NCBI GenBank assembly: GCA_934129745.1
Contig: CAKOWZ010000001.1
Coordinates: 62,001 to 126,000, forward strand
DNA: 64,000 bases
Direction: 5' to 3'
Source of the DNA: an uncultured Clostridia bacterium
GTDB taxonomy: Bacteria; Bacillota; Clostridia; TANB77; CAG-508
Part shown: piece after piece, positions 56,726-64,000 of the stretch
Layout: the number at the start of each line of letters is the position of its first letter
Numbering within the stretch: the first letter of the stretch is position 1
Program-made: the position numbers and the translations under genes
Notes under the pieces: generated by a model
What the model saw: the letters and a program-made list of their open reading frames with translations, nothing else
What the model was told of the DNA's origin: nothing
The model's database searches: none

Positions 56726-57579
56726 TGATCAATTATAATGATTTATTTGAAAAATCAAAAGAGATAGCAAGTAAATCTGGATTAACACAACTTGAGTTAT
56801 ATCAAAGATTTATGTTTGAAAGAATATTAGAAAGAATATCTGTATCAAAATATAGTAGCAATTTTATTTTAAAAGGTGGATTACTTCTTTCTGCTATGCT
56901 TGGAATTGAAAGTCGAAGTACAAGAGATATGGATATTTCAATAAAAGGATTAGATGTATCTAAAGAAAAAATGTTAGAGGTTCTTAATGAGATCCTATCA
57001 ACAGATATCAATGATAAAGTAAAATTCAAAGTAGTTGATATTACTGATATTAGAAAAGATGATGAATATGGTGGAAATAAGTATCATTTAGTTGGAAAAC
57101 TTGGAAACTTAAAAGTTGCTTTAGAAATTGATATTTCAACAGGAGATGAAATAACTCCAAGAGAATTAAATTATGAATATAATTCTTTATTTGAAAACAA
57201 AAAAATCTATATTGGTTCTTATAATATAGAAACCATTTTAGCGGAAAAGATAGAGACAATTTTAAGGAGAGGGAAATATAATGCAAGAATGAAGGATTAT
57301 TATGATATATATTTCTTTTTGAAAAAATTAAAAGATGAAATTAATGTGGACATTTTTAGACAAGCATTAGAGAATACAGTTATGCAAAGAGAATCTTCTG
57401 AATATTTGAAGGATTATCATAAAATATTAGATGAACTTCTAATAAATGATAGAATACATAAAAATTGGAATAGTTATAGTAATAAAACTAAATATGCTAA
57501 AAACATAAATTTTAATGATATTATAAGCTTATTAATTGGATTCTTGAATGATAATGTACAGGAAGAAATTAAAATATAA
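56725..57579 (+). CDS. abiEii: AbiEii-type nucleotidyltransferase toxin
   Basis: A protein of 284 residues. The nucleotidyltransferase signature is clear: FILKGGLLLSAMLGIESRST followed by RDMDIS with metal-binding Asp68 and Asp70, then KVALEIDIS with a further Asp, and LAEKIETILRRGKYNARMKDYYDIYF, which is typical of AbiEii. Known relatives block growth by modifying tRNA acceptor ends and protect against phage. The start overlaps the antitoxin stop, giving tight coupling. Together with 56147 it forms an intact type IV toxin-antitoxin pair. Confidence 0.93.
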   Translation: MINYNDLFEKSKEIASKSGLTQLELYQRFMFERILERISVSKYSSNFILKGGLLLSAMLGIESRSTRDMDISIKGLDVSKEKMLEVLNEILSTDINDKVKFKVVDITDIRKDDEYGGNKYHLVGKLGNLKVALEIDISTGDEITPRELNYEYNSLFENKKIYIGSYNIETILAEKIETILRRGKYNARMKDYYDIYFFLKKLKDEINVDIFRQALENTVMQRESSEYLKDYHKILDELLINDRIHKNWNSYSNKTKYAKNINFNDIISLLIGFLNDNVQEEIKI

Positions 57580-57611
57580 TATGTTTAAATATATCAAAAT
57601 TTCTCACTCAT

Positions 57612-57640
57612 TTGTGAAAAAATATTGCCTTTGTTATAAT
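57612..57640 (+). promoter_or_regulatory. Predicted promoter of the synthetase-like fragment
   Basis: TTGTGA (57612-57617), 17 nt, then TATAAT (57635-57640), just after the AbiE pair. Confidence 0.45.
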
Positions 57641-57769
57641 ACAATTTTTTGAAAGAGTAAAATTGGAAATAGAAATAAAAAATATAAAATTAAGAAATTT
57701 GGATGAAATGTATCCAGTACAAGATAATATTTAAGAAATAATTAAAAAAACTTAAAGAGGAAAAAGCAT

Positions 57770-58042
57770 GTGAGTATTGTAGGTTTTTCGGTTCCAGTTT
57801 CTGTAACACTATATTATTTATATATTATTAGTAATGATAAGAAAAAAGATGTTACTGAAAAAATATATAATCAATTTTTAGATGAAAGTGTTAAAGTAAT
57901 AATTGATAATATAAAAGGTTCAATTGGCGAAAAAATAAGAAGAGCAAAAATACTTGGAATACCATATATAGCAATAATTGGAAACAATACGGAAGATGGA
58001 TTTGTTGAAATTGAAAGGACAAAAGATGGAACAAAAAAATAA
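57770..58042 (+). pseudogene. Prolyl-tRNA synthetase C-terminal (anticodon-binding) fragment
   Basis: An open frame of 90 codons from GTG 57770, with AGAGGA about 10 nt upstream. From residue ~28 it follows the anticodon-binding domain of class II synthetases: EKIYNQFLDESVKVIIDNIK, then GEKIRRAKILGIPYIAIIG and DGFVEIERTKDG, the positions where ProRS has 'G-K-F-x-D-A-D-L-I-G-I-P'. The catalytic domain is absent from the window. It may be a relic or a stand-alone domain; the predicted promoter and ribosome site leave the second possibility open. The following 58043-58182 is AT-rich with no feature seen. Confidence 0.5.
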
Positions 58043-58182
58043 TGAAAACTGACGAAATGTTTGAAGTTATGAAGAATATACAAAAGACAAAAAAGATATA
58101 GAATTAAAAGAAAAAAAGTTAAATAAATGAGATTGATAAAAGTAAAAAATCATGAAATCTGATACCAAAAATTTACATAAAT

Positions 58183-58245
58183 TTGACTTCTTAATAAAAA
58201 TTTGGTAAAATATAGGTAGTTGCAAAAATGCACGTCACATTGAAA
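58183..58245 (+). promoter_or_regulatory. Promoter and leader hairpin shared with the 29686 gene
   Basis: TTGACT (58183-58188), 17 nt, then TAAAAT (58206-58211). AAAAATTTGGTAAAAT (58196-58211) is identical to 29603-29618. A small hairpin TGCA-AAAA-TGCA (58221-58232) and CACATTGAAA (58236-58245) occupy the same positions as the different hairpin and identical motif at the other gene. Confidence 0.6.
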
Positions 58246-58268
58246 ATTTATTTTAAGGAGGAATCATT

Positions 58269-60257
58269 ATGTTGAAAAATGTGCGGAGAATGTTAGCGGG
58301 AATTGCAAGTGCAATGATCGGCATTTCTTGTGGCAGTGTTAATACAGAAAGTATAATACTTTCTAATGCCGCAGAAAAAGCTGAGGTAGCTCAAGTCAGC
58401 ATGTGGGGGGACGCAAATTGTGATGGTGAAGTCACTGTTGCTGATGAAACACTTATTCTGCAGGTTATTGCGAATCCGGATAATTACGGACTCGGAAAAG
58501 ACCAAGGAATAACATCTGTTGGAATTGCCAACTCTGATGTTTATCAGAATGGAGATGGAATTACAGCAAGAGATGTTGTAGCAGTTCATAAGTGGTTAAT
58601 AGGAGAAATAGCATCTTTACCAGAGTCATATAGTAATCCTGGTACTGAAACTACGACAACGACAACGACAACTACGACAACTACAACAACTAGTACCACA
58701 ACAATTAGGCTGACCACGACTATGATATCATATACGTCGATAACAACAGTCAAGCAAACTACAACAACGAGCACAACAATAACGACCGAACCGACAACTA
58801 CAGTAACAAGTGCAACAACAGCAAAACCAACCACTATAACATCCACGACAACTGAACCAACAACCACATCAACCACATCAACAACAGTAACAACTGCAAC
58901 AACAGCAAAACCGACCACTGTAACATCTAAAACAACAAGCACAACAACAACCACAACCACCGAACCAACAACATCATCATCAACAAATGGAACAACAACC
59001 AAACCAACTACCGTAACATCCACAACAACAAGTACAACAACAACAGAGCCAATAACTACAGCAACGAGTGCCACAACAGCCAAACCGACTACTGTGGCAA
59101 GCACAACAACAAGCACAACAACAACAACTGAACCAGCGACTACATCAACAAGCGCAACCACATCAAACCAGATCACCACAACCACAACAAGTAATTCATT
59201 TACCCCACCAGCAATGGAGGATCTGGTAAATGAAGAAGGAGAACAAATACCAGAAGATACCTATAACATACTTCTGGCGACTGCAAAACTCTTTAATGTT
59301 AAAGAATATGATATAGTATATTCTGAAAAAATTATAGAGGGTGCATACTTCAACCCTGGTCTCGAGTACTGTGGGATTCAGGGCATGGCTTATGGATATG
59401 GAGTCCAGATAGTAAATCCAGAGGATTTATTAAAACTGGACATAGACACTATTCCAGACGGTCAGGAAGATGCAATTACAGGTACGTGGGCTTATGGCTG
59501 GCATGGCTATATAAGACCTATTGTTCCTGCTGATATGCAGACAACAGTATTGGAGGCTTCAAAAAATACTTGGGCCTCTAGAAGAAGCCAGAAATACATT
59601 ATTTGTGGCGATGGTGCTGGTGACCCTGATGAAAGGGCAAATGATGAGCCAATTGATTGTCACAATTGGTATCTGGTTGATAGAAATTCAAACGAGATTA
59701 ATCTCGGAGAATATAATTTAGATACAGCTCCAGGCGCTACATCAAAGTATTATCTATCATATGATAAAATGAGTGGATTAAATTTATGTAGTAGAACTGA
59801 ATTTCAGCTCTATATGGAGTATGCGGATTATTTGAATCTACCTGATTATAAGATAGTTCGTAATTCAGAAAAATATACTCCAATAGAGTATGCTTTTGTA
59901 TGCTCCGATAGAATGGAAGCAATTGTCGGCATAGAGTTGGCTAGATTCGCATGCCGACAAATAGTGCCGACATCACAGCTTTCAAAGGTTGTGGACCCTA
60001 ACGGAAATTGGCAGCAAGATATATCCTATAATATCTTTGATGAGGAAAAGTACCCCTATTTCTTCTGGACTCCAAAGGAGTTCACAGACTATACATGGAA
60101 TGAGGCTTATCAGGTAGCTTATTTCCTGTATGACGACTACAACCTCAGAAATGAAGGCTGGATAGGTTTCTACATGATTCCTCTAGACGAAGAGGGAAAT
60201 GAAGATCTAAGGCTTTTCTGGCCATTGCCATATGGCTCAAAATCTTCTGAAAGCTAA
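58269..60257 (+). CDS. Secreted dockerin protein with long Thr-rich linker
   Basis: A protein of 662 residues. A signal-like N-terminus is followed by a type I dockerin (about 47-115) with two calcium-loop repeats, GDANCDGEVTVADETLILQV and NGDGITARDVVAVHKWL. Residues about 125-315 are almost entirely Thr with Ser, Ala, Pro and Lys in repeated TTTSTTT/AKPTT units. The C-terminal ~340 residues form a Trp/Tyr-rich domain of unknown type, including TPIEYAFVCSDRMEAIVG, which resembles a stretch in the product of the 29686 gene. Dockerins bind cohesins on scaffoldins, but no cohesin is encoded in this window. The DNA is visibly richer in G+C, with different codon choice, so transfer from a Ruminococcus-like donor is likely. 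AAGGAGG precedes the ATG. Confidence 0.75.
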   Translation: MLKNVRRMLAGIASAMIGISCGSVNTESIILSNAAEKAEVAQVSMWGDANCDGEVTVADETLILQVIANPDNYGLGKDQGITSVGIANSDVYQNGDGITARDVVAVHKWLIGEIASLPESYSNPGTETTTTTTTTTTTTTTSTTTIRLTTTMISYTSITTVKQTTTTSTTITTEPTTTVTSATTAKPTTITSTTTEPTTTSTTSTTVTTATTAKPTTVTSKTTSTTTTTTTEPTTSSSTNGTTTKPTTVTSTTTSTTTTEPITTATSATTAKPTTVASTTTSTTTTTEPATTSTSATTSNQITTTTTSNSFTPPAMEDLVNEEGEQIPEDTYNILLATAKLFNVKEYDIVYSEKIIEGAYFNPGLEYCGIQGMAYGYGVQIVNPEDLLKLDIDTIPDGQEDAITGTWAYGWHGYIRPIVPADMQTTVLEASKNTWASRRSQKYIICGDGAGDPDERANDEPIDCHNWYLVDRNSNEINLGEYNLDTAPGATSKYYLSYDKMSGLNLCSRTEFQLYMEYADYLNLPDYKIVRNSEKYTPIEYAFVCSDRMEAIVGIELARFACRQIVPTSQLSKVVDPNGNWQQDISYNIFDEEKYPYFFWTPKEFTDYTWNEAYQVAYFLYDDYNLRNEGWIGFYMIPLDEEGNEDLRLFWPLPYGSKSSES

Positions 60258-60258
60258 A

Positions 60259-60298
60259 ACAAGAAAAAACCAACTCAATTGAGTTGGTTTTTTCTTGT
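60259..60298. terminator. Bidirectional-type terminator, 40-bp perfect palindrome
   Basis: ACAAGAAAAAACCAACTCAA and its exact complement meet at AATT (centre 60278/60279). It has an A6 run on one side and a T6 run on the other, directly after the dockerin gene. Confidence 0.85.
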
Positions 60299-60392
60299 GC
60301 AATTAGGGACGCGTCCAAACTGTTCAAATGAGCAATTGGGACGCGTCCCCAATTGCTCATTTGAACAGTTTGGACGCGTCCCTAATTGCACA
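60296..60392. repeat. GGGACGCGTCC palindrome D (97-bp composite)
   Basis: A nearly perfect 97-bp palindrome holding three ACGCGT cores (near 60309, at 60341-60346 and near 60374), with a single extra C as the only asymmetry near the centre. Outer arms start TGTGCAATTAGGGACGCGTC. It looks like two simple units nested together and overlaps the end of the terminator by 3 nt. Confidence 0.85.
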
Positions 60393-60396
60393 CTCC

Positions 60397-60507
60397 TACG
60401 GAAATAAAGAGTTCCAGCTATAATTGACAAAAAAATTTATAACATTTCATTTTTATTACAAAAAAGACACATAAATGTAATAAAACCCACTTAAATGTAC
60501 TTCCGTA
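60397..60507 (+). promoter_or_regulatory. Adhesin upstream cassette, copy 2
   Basis: TACGGAAATA (60397-60406) and TACTTCCGTA (60498-60507), 9 of 10 paired, flank the 30-bp core (60457-60486) shared with the cassette upstream of the 31304 gene. The right end is 32 nt from the -35 box. Confidence 0.65.
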
Positions 60508-60539
60508 CATAATTATGTTTTTAACAAAAAATAGATATA

Positions 60540-60568
60540 TTGCTTTATTTTCAATACATATTTACAAT
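60540..60568 (+). promoter_or_regulatory. Predicted promoter of the second adhesin
   Basis: TTGCTT (60540-60545), 17 nt, then TACAAT (60563-60568). Confidence 0.5.
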
Positions 60569-60626
60569 AAATATGAATTATGAAAAGCTAATCCAAATAG
60601 CAAAAAATGTAGAGGAGTAAAGTGAT

Positions 60627-63600
60627 ATGGGAGAAAAGTTAAGAAATAACTCAATTAGAAATTTGAAGAAATTTATGGCAATATTATTAATTATTGCAAC
60701 AATAATGCCATATTTTCCAACAAACGTATTTGCAGAAGATACTGCAGTGGAATTTAATCCAGAAAACTTAATAAATGTATACTGGAAAGATAATTCAGAA
60801 CAAAAAGAAGGAACAACAAATGATTCATTTGCTTTTGCATATGATATTACTTTTAATGGAATTTCAACAGGATTTAAAAATGTTGTTTTGGAAATAACAA
60901 CAGATAAGGTTTTAAACACAGTAGATACTTTTACTGGAAGTTTTACATCTATAGGAAAAGGATATGCAACAAGAGAATTAGGTTATGTAAATAGTGGTAG
61001 ACAAATTTCAGGAGAGGGAAGTATAAAATTTGGAAATGAAGACCAAAAATTAAATAGAACAGTTACATTTAAATTAACTGGAAATTATGAAGATCCAAAA
61101 ACTGGAACTACAAAAAATTTCACAGTTACTAGAAATTTAAATTGTTTAATAACTCCTGCTACAAAAATTACTCCTTATAATACAGAACTTGAATGGCAAA
61201 AAGTATATAATAATTATACAGGAAAATATGATAAAATAAAAGAACCATATACTAATATGGCAAAAAGTACATCATCAGATGAAAATAACGAGTATTGGAA
61301 TGCAAATTATGTATATGTAACATATCCAATAAATATTGTTTCAGAAGAATTAACACAAAAATTGGAATATCATGTTATTATTAATAGAACAGATGTAGAT
61401 AATTCAAATAATACATCAAATGGATTAGACCGTGGATTAGATATTAATTGGGGTGATTTAACAAAAGATTTTGGAGAACCAACACAAACAAAATTAGAAG
61501 ATGGTTCAATTGAATATATATTTACAAAAGGTGAAGATTCAGATACATTAGTTGAATCAAATACTTTTAAAATAGATAAAAATTATACTATATCAATTAC
61601 ACACACAACACCAGATACAGACATGAAATCAAGTAATTATTATAGAAGAACAGTTCTTGAATTTAATTCAACATTAATTGGAACAGGTTTCGCAAAAACT
61701 GATGAATATGGAAAAGACCCAGTTATTGAAAAGAAAAATATAGTTAAAAGAAAAAATGATACAAAATATGAATATTTAAATGGTTCAGAACCACTTAAAA
61801 CAGGAATGAATTGGGTTTCATACTCATATGAAACAAATGATGTATTAACAAATGAAAAATTACAAGATATTAAAGCAAATAATTCAGTAGATATTTCAAC
61901 ATATACAAAAATCAAAGAATATGTAAATCAAGGTACTGATGAAGGAAAAACAGGTTATTTAACATTTACACAACCAAAATTAAAATATATTTCAGATGAA
62001 GGTAAATTTGTTACAATAAATTTAACTGAAAATCAATTAAGATTAAAACAGATAAAAACAAATAAAATAACAACATCAAGTACTGTAAATAAAATTAATA
62101 TAAATTCACAAGAATATGAATTTGAAGATGAATTTACAACAGGTGAAGGAATAAACATAAATAAATTTACAATAGAAATGCCTAATCATAGTGAATTTAA
62201 ACGTACATTTGATTTAGATTTTACATTAAGTAATTTAAATCTTTCAGAAACAGAAGTTGATAATATATTAGGTATAGAATTTGAAATGTCAACATCTGGT
62301 GATACTTGTTTTGGCGGTGGTATTGCATATGTTGAAAACAAAAGTGCAGAAGGAATTGGTTATCCATATTATGAATTCCAAGCAAAAAAATGGGATGTAA
62401 CAGAAAATCAAGGATGGCATACAAGTACAATTACATTAAAAATGTGTAAACCAAAAGAAGAAATATGGAATAATTTTGATAAAACATATGTTGAAAATGT
62501 AAATCCAATTTTTTATATTCAATTACCAGATGACTTTAACTATAGATTTGAAGGAAATAGTAAGACAAAAAGTGTAGAATTATTAAATGGAAATGATAAA
62601 ATAGAAATTGATTACAGCCAATTACGTTTGGAAAAAGGCAAAAAACGCTTGGTTGTACCATGTATAGGAACATATTCAAGTAAAGAAATAGATAATGTAA
62701 CAATTAATATAAATATTCAAAAAAATGTAACAGTAAGTACATTAAACACAGAAAAAACAATTAATATATATATGGTTACAGATAATGAAATATATCCAAC
62801 AAATAGATATGCTGACATTAATAAAGAACAATTTAAAAATAGTAAAAAAGAAATTGCAAATAAATATATTCATAGGACATCAAAATTTTCTTACACAGGT
62901 ATAAAAAATGTTAAAACAGTAACAATAGCAAAAATTGGTGCAGATGAGATTGGAAATATAAGTGATGATACAGTTGATGATGGTGAAAAACAAAATCCAA
63001 AAATTGTTGAATCAAACTCTGTTTTTTCAATTAGATCAACTATAATTCCATCTGGACAAACTGTAAAAAATATTGAAATTATAAGTAATTTGCCATATGT
63101 AAATAATACAGAAATTAATTCAACACAAAGATTAATTGAAGATAATTACACACTTCCATCAGAATTTGTAACAAAAAAAGCAAATAGTTTAAAAGGTATA
63201 ACAGATGGAGAACCTGTTCCACAAATATCATTAAAAAATGTTAAATTCAAAGGTGTTTATGTAAAAGACACATATGGAATAATAAGTGAAGTAGCTTCTG
63301 ACAAATATACATTATATTATACAACACAATCAAATGCAAATTTTGATTCTGATAATTCTGTATTCCAAGAATATGTTGAAGGAACAGATTTATCAACAGC
63401 AAAATCTTTAAAAGTAGTGTTAAATGAAGATTATGAATTACTTGGAAGTCATTCATTATATCTAGAATATGAAGCAGTAATGCCTGATGAAGCTGGTATG
63501 GTTGGTGCAATTTCAGGAATGAAATTTACAAGAAAATCAGATAATCTAGAAACAGTACTTCAAGCTACACCTGTTTATTTAATAAATGGTACTACAAGTG

Positions 63601-64000
63601 GAGATATTGTTATTACAAAAAAATTCGAAGATTGTGCTGATGGTGTTGCACCAGAAGGTGTTAGTTTTAATGATATCCAATTTAAATTATATGTTTTTGA
63701 TGATGGTGAAAAAGTATACATAAAAGGTACTGATGGAAATGATTTAATTGTTTCAGCAAATGAAAAAGGTGTTGCAAAATTTGAAAACCTTGATCCAAAT
63801 GATGTATATTATATTGAAGAAATAACAAATTTTGATAAATATGAAGGAATTGAAGATAGTGGAGCAATTATTCTTGAAGAAGGTGAAGCAATTAATTTCA
63901 AAATTGTCAATAAATTAAAAAGAGGAACAATTGTTGTAAATAAAAAATGGGAAGGTGCATCAGGAATTCCAGCAACAGCTACATTAAAAATTACAAGAAA
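60627..64000 (+). CDS. Second large SpaA-type surface adhesin (3' end outside window)
   Basis: Open for 1124 codons to the window edge. GAGGAG (60612-60617) precedes the ATG. The signal peptide ends at TNVFA-EDTA. The first ~990 residues are a beta-rich, Thr/Asn-rich N-terminal region that I cannot assign; it has few cysteines and resembles the ligand-binding heads of Gram-positive pilus-tip or adhesin proteins in composition only. From about residue 990 SpaA/Cna-B-like domains begin (GDIVITKKFEDCADG, then YYIEEITNFDKYEGI, then GTIVVNKKWEGASGI). The upstream cassette is shared with the 7466-residue adhesin, implying joint control. Confidence 0.8.
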   Translation, partial: MGEKLRNNSIRNLKKFMAILLIIATIMPYFPTNVFAEDTAVEFNPENLINVYWKDNSEQKEGTTNDSFAFAYDITFNGISTGFKNVVLEITTDKVLNTVDTFTGSFTSIGKGYATRELGYVNSGRQISGEGSIKFGNEDQKLNRTVTFKLTGNYEDPKTGTTKNFTVTRNLNCLITPATKITPYNTELEWQKVYNNYTGKYDKIKEPYTNMAKSTSSDENNEYWNANYVYVTYPINIVSEELTQKLEYHVIINRTDVDNSNNTSNGLDRGLDINWGDLTKDFGEPTQTKLEDGSIEYIFTKGEDSDTLVESNTFKIDKNYTISITHTTPDTDMKSSNYYRRTVLEFNSTLIGTGFAKTDEYGKDPVIEKKNIVKRKNDTKYEYLNGSEPLKTGMNWVSYSYETNDVLTNEKLQDIKANNSVDISTYTKIKEYVNQGTDEGKTGYLTFTQPKLKYISDEGKFVTINLTENQLRLKQIKTNKITTSSTVNKININSQEYEFEDEFTTGEGININKFTIEMPNHSEFKRTFDLDFTLSNLNLSETEVDNILGIEFEMSTSGDTCFGGGIAYVENKSAEGIGYPYYEFQAKKWDVTENQGWHTSTITLKMCKPKEEIWNNFDKTYVENVNPIFYIQLPDDFNYRFEGNSKTKSVELLNGNDKIEIDYSQLRLEKGKKRLVVPCIGTYSSKEIDNVTININIQKNVTVSTLNTEKTINIYMVTDNEIYPTNRYADINKEQFKNSKKEIANKYIHRTSKFSYTGIKNVKTVTIAKIGADEIGNISDDTVDDGEKQNPKIVESNSVFSIRSTIIPSGQTVKNIEIISNLPYVNNTEINSTQRLIEDNYTLPSEFVTKKANSLKGITDGEPVPQISLKNVKFKGVYVKDTYGIISEVASDKYTLYYTTQSNANFDSDNSVFQEYVEGTDLSTAKSLKVVLNEDYELLGSHSLYLEYEAVMPDEAGMVGAISGMKFTRKSDNLETVLQATPVYLINGTTSGDIVITKKFEDCADGVAPEGVSFNDIQFKLYVFDDGEKVYIKGTDGNDLIVSANEKGVAKFENLDPNDVYYIEEITNFDKYEGIEDSGAIILEEGEAINFKIVNKLKRGTIVVNKKWEGASGIPATATLKITR

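Noticed and set aside
58586..59185. 199-codon minus-strand open frame rich in Val
   Set aside because: It is the mirror of the Thr-codon linker of the dockerin gene, with no ribosome site or credible composition.

Overview
The window looks like the chromosome of a very AT-rich, Gram-positive, Clostridia-like Firmicute. The supporting signs are strong AAAGGAGG ribosome sites, TTGACA/TATAAT promoters, a 3D/G5 cell-wall protein, an AI-2E-family permease, TasA-like secreted proteins, giant SpaA/Cna-B adhesins and dockerin modules. No rRNA or tRNA was seen. The species cannot be named from sequence alone.

Region 1 (about 0.5-21.7 kb) is one long plus-strand operon encoding a type IV secretion-like envelope machine. 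In order it encodes: a VirB2-like pilin; a PrgI/VirB3-like protein; a membrane-anchored protein resembling the VirB4 N-terminal part; the VirB4 ATPase; a VirB6-like protein; an anchored protein of unknown role with a frame break; a second VirB6-like protein carrying two NlpC/P60-like domains at its N-terminus; a third VirB6-like protein; a 1460-residue wall-remodelling protein (dead M23-like domain plus VirB1-like lytic transglycosylase); and three small single-pass proteins, two clearly related and possibly VirB8-like. No relaxase, coupling protein, VirB11, integrase or att site is visible. The system may therefore be a resident secretion or surface apparatus, although the upstream flank is outside the window.

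Region 2 (21.7-31.0 kb) holds ordinary genes among unusual repeats: a WG-repeat membrane protein, acpS, tatD, a YabE-like G5/3D protein behind a perfect consensus promoter, a permease whose 3' end appears to have seeded a 22-nt tandem array, two TasA/camelysin-like proteins and a secreted protein with a dockerin-like half-motif and foreign-looking codon use.

Region 3 (31.0-53.7 kb) is a single 7466-codon gene. It encodes an N-terminal anchor, an NlpC/P60 domain, about 41 SpaA/Cna-B-like domains, DUF11-like domains and a C-terminal membrane anchor. Two separate blocks show multi-domain tandem duplication.

Region 4 (53.7-60.3 kb) is accessory: a CYTH protein, a transglutaminase-like protein, an AbiE toxin-antitoxin pair with a clear operator, a prolyl-tRNA synthetase C-terminal fragment and a dockerin/Thr-rich secreted protein of different base composition. 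Region 5 (60.3 kb to the end) starts a second giant adhesin that runs off the window. Both adhesin genes carry the same ~100-bp upstream cassette at the same distance from the promoter. Palindromes built on GGGACGCGTCC lie at four intergenic sites.
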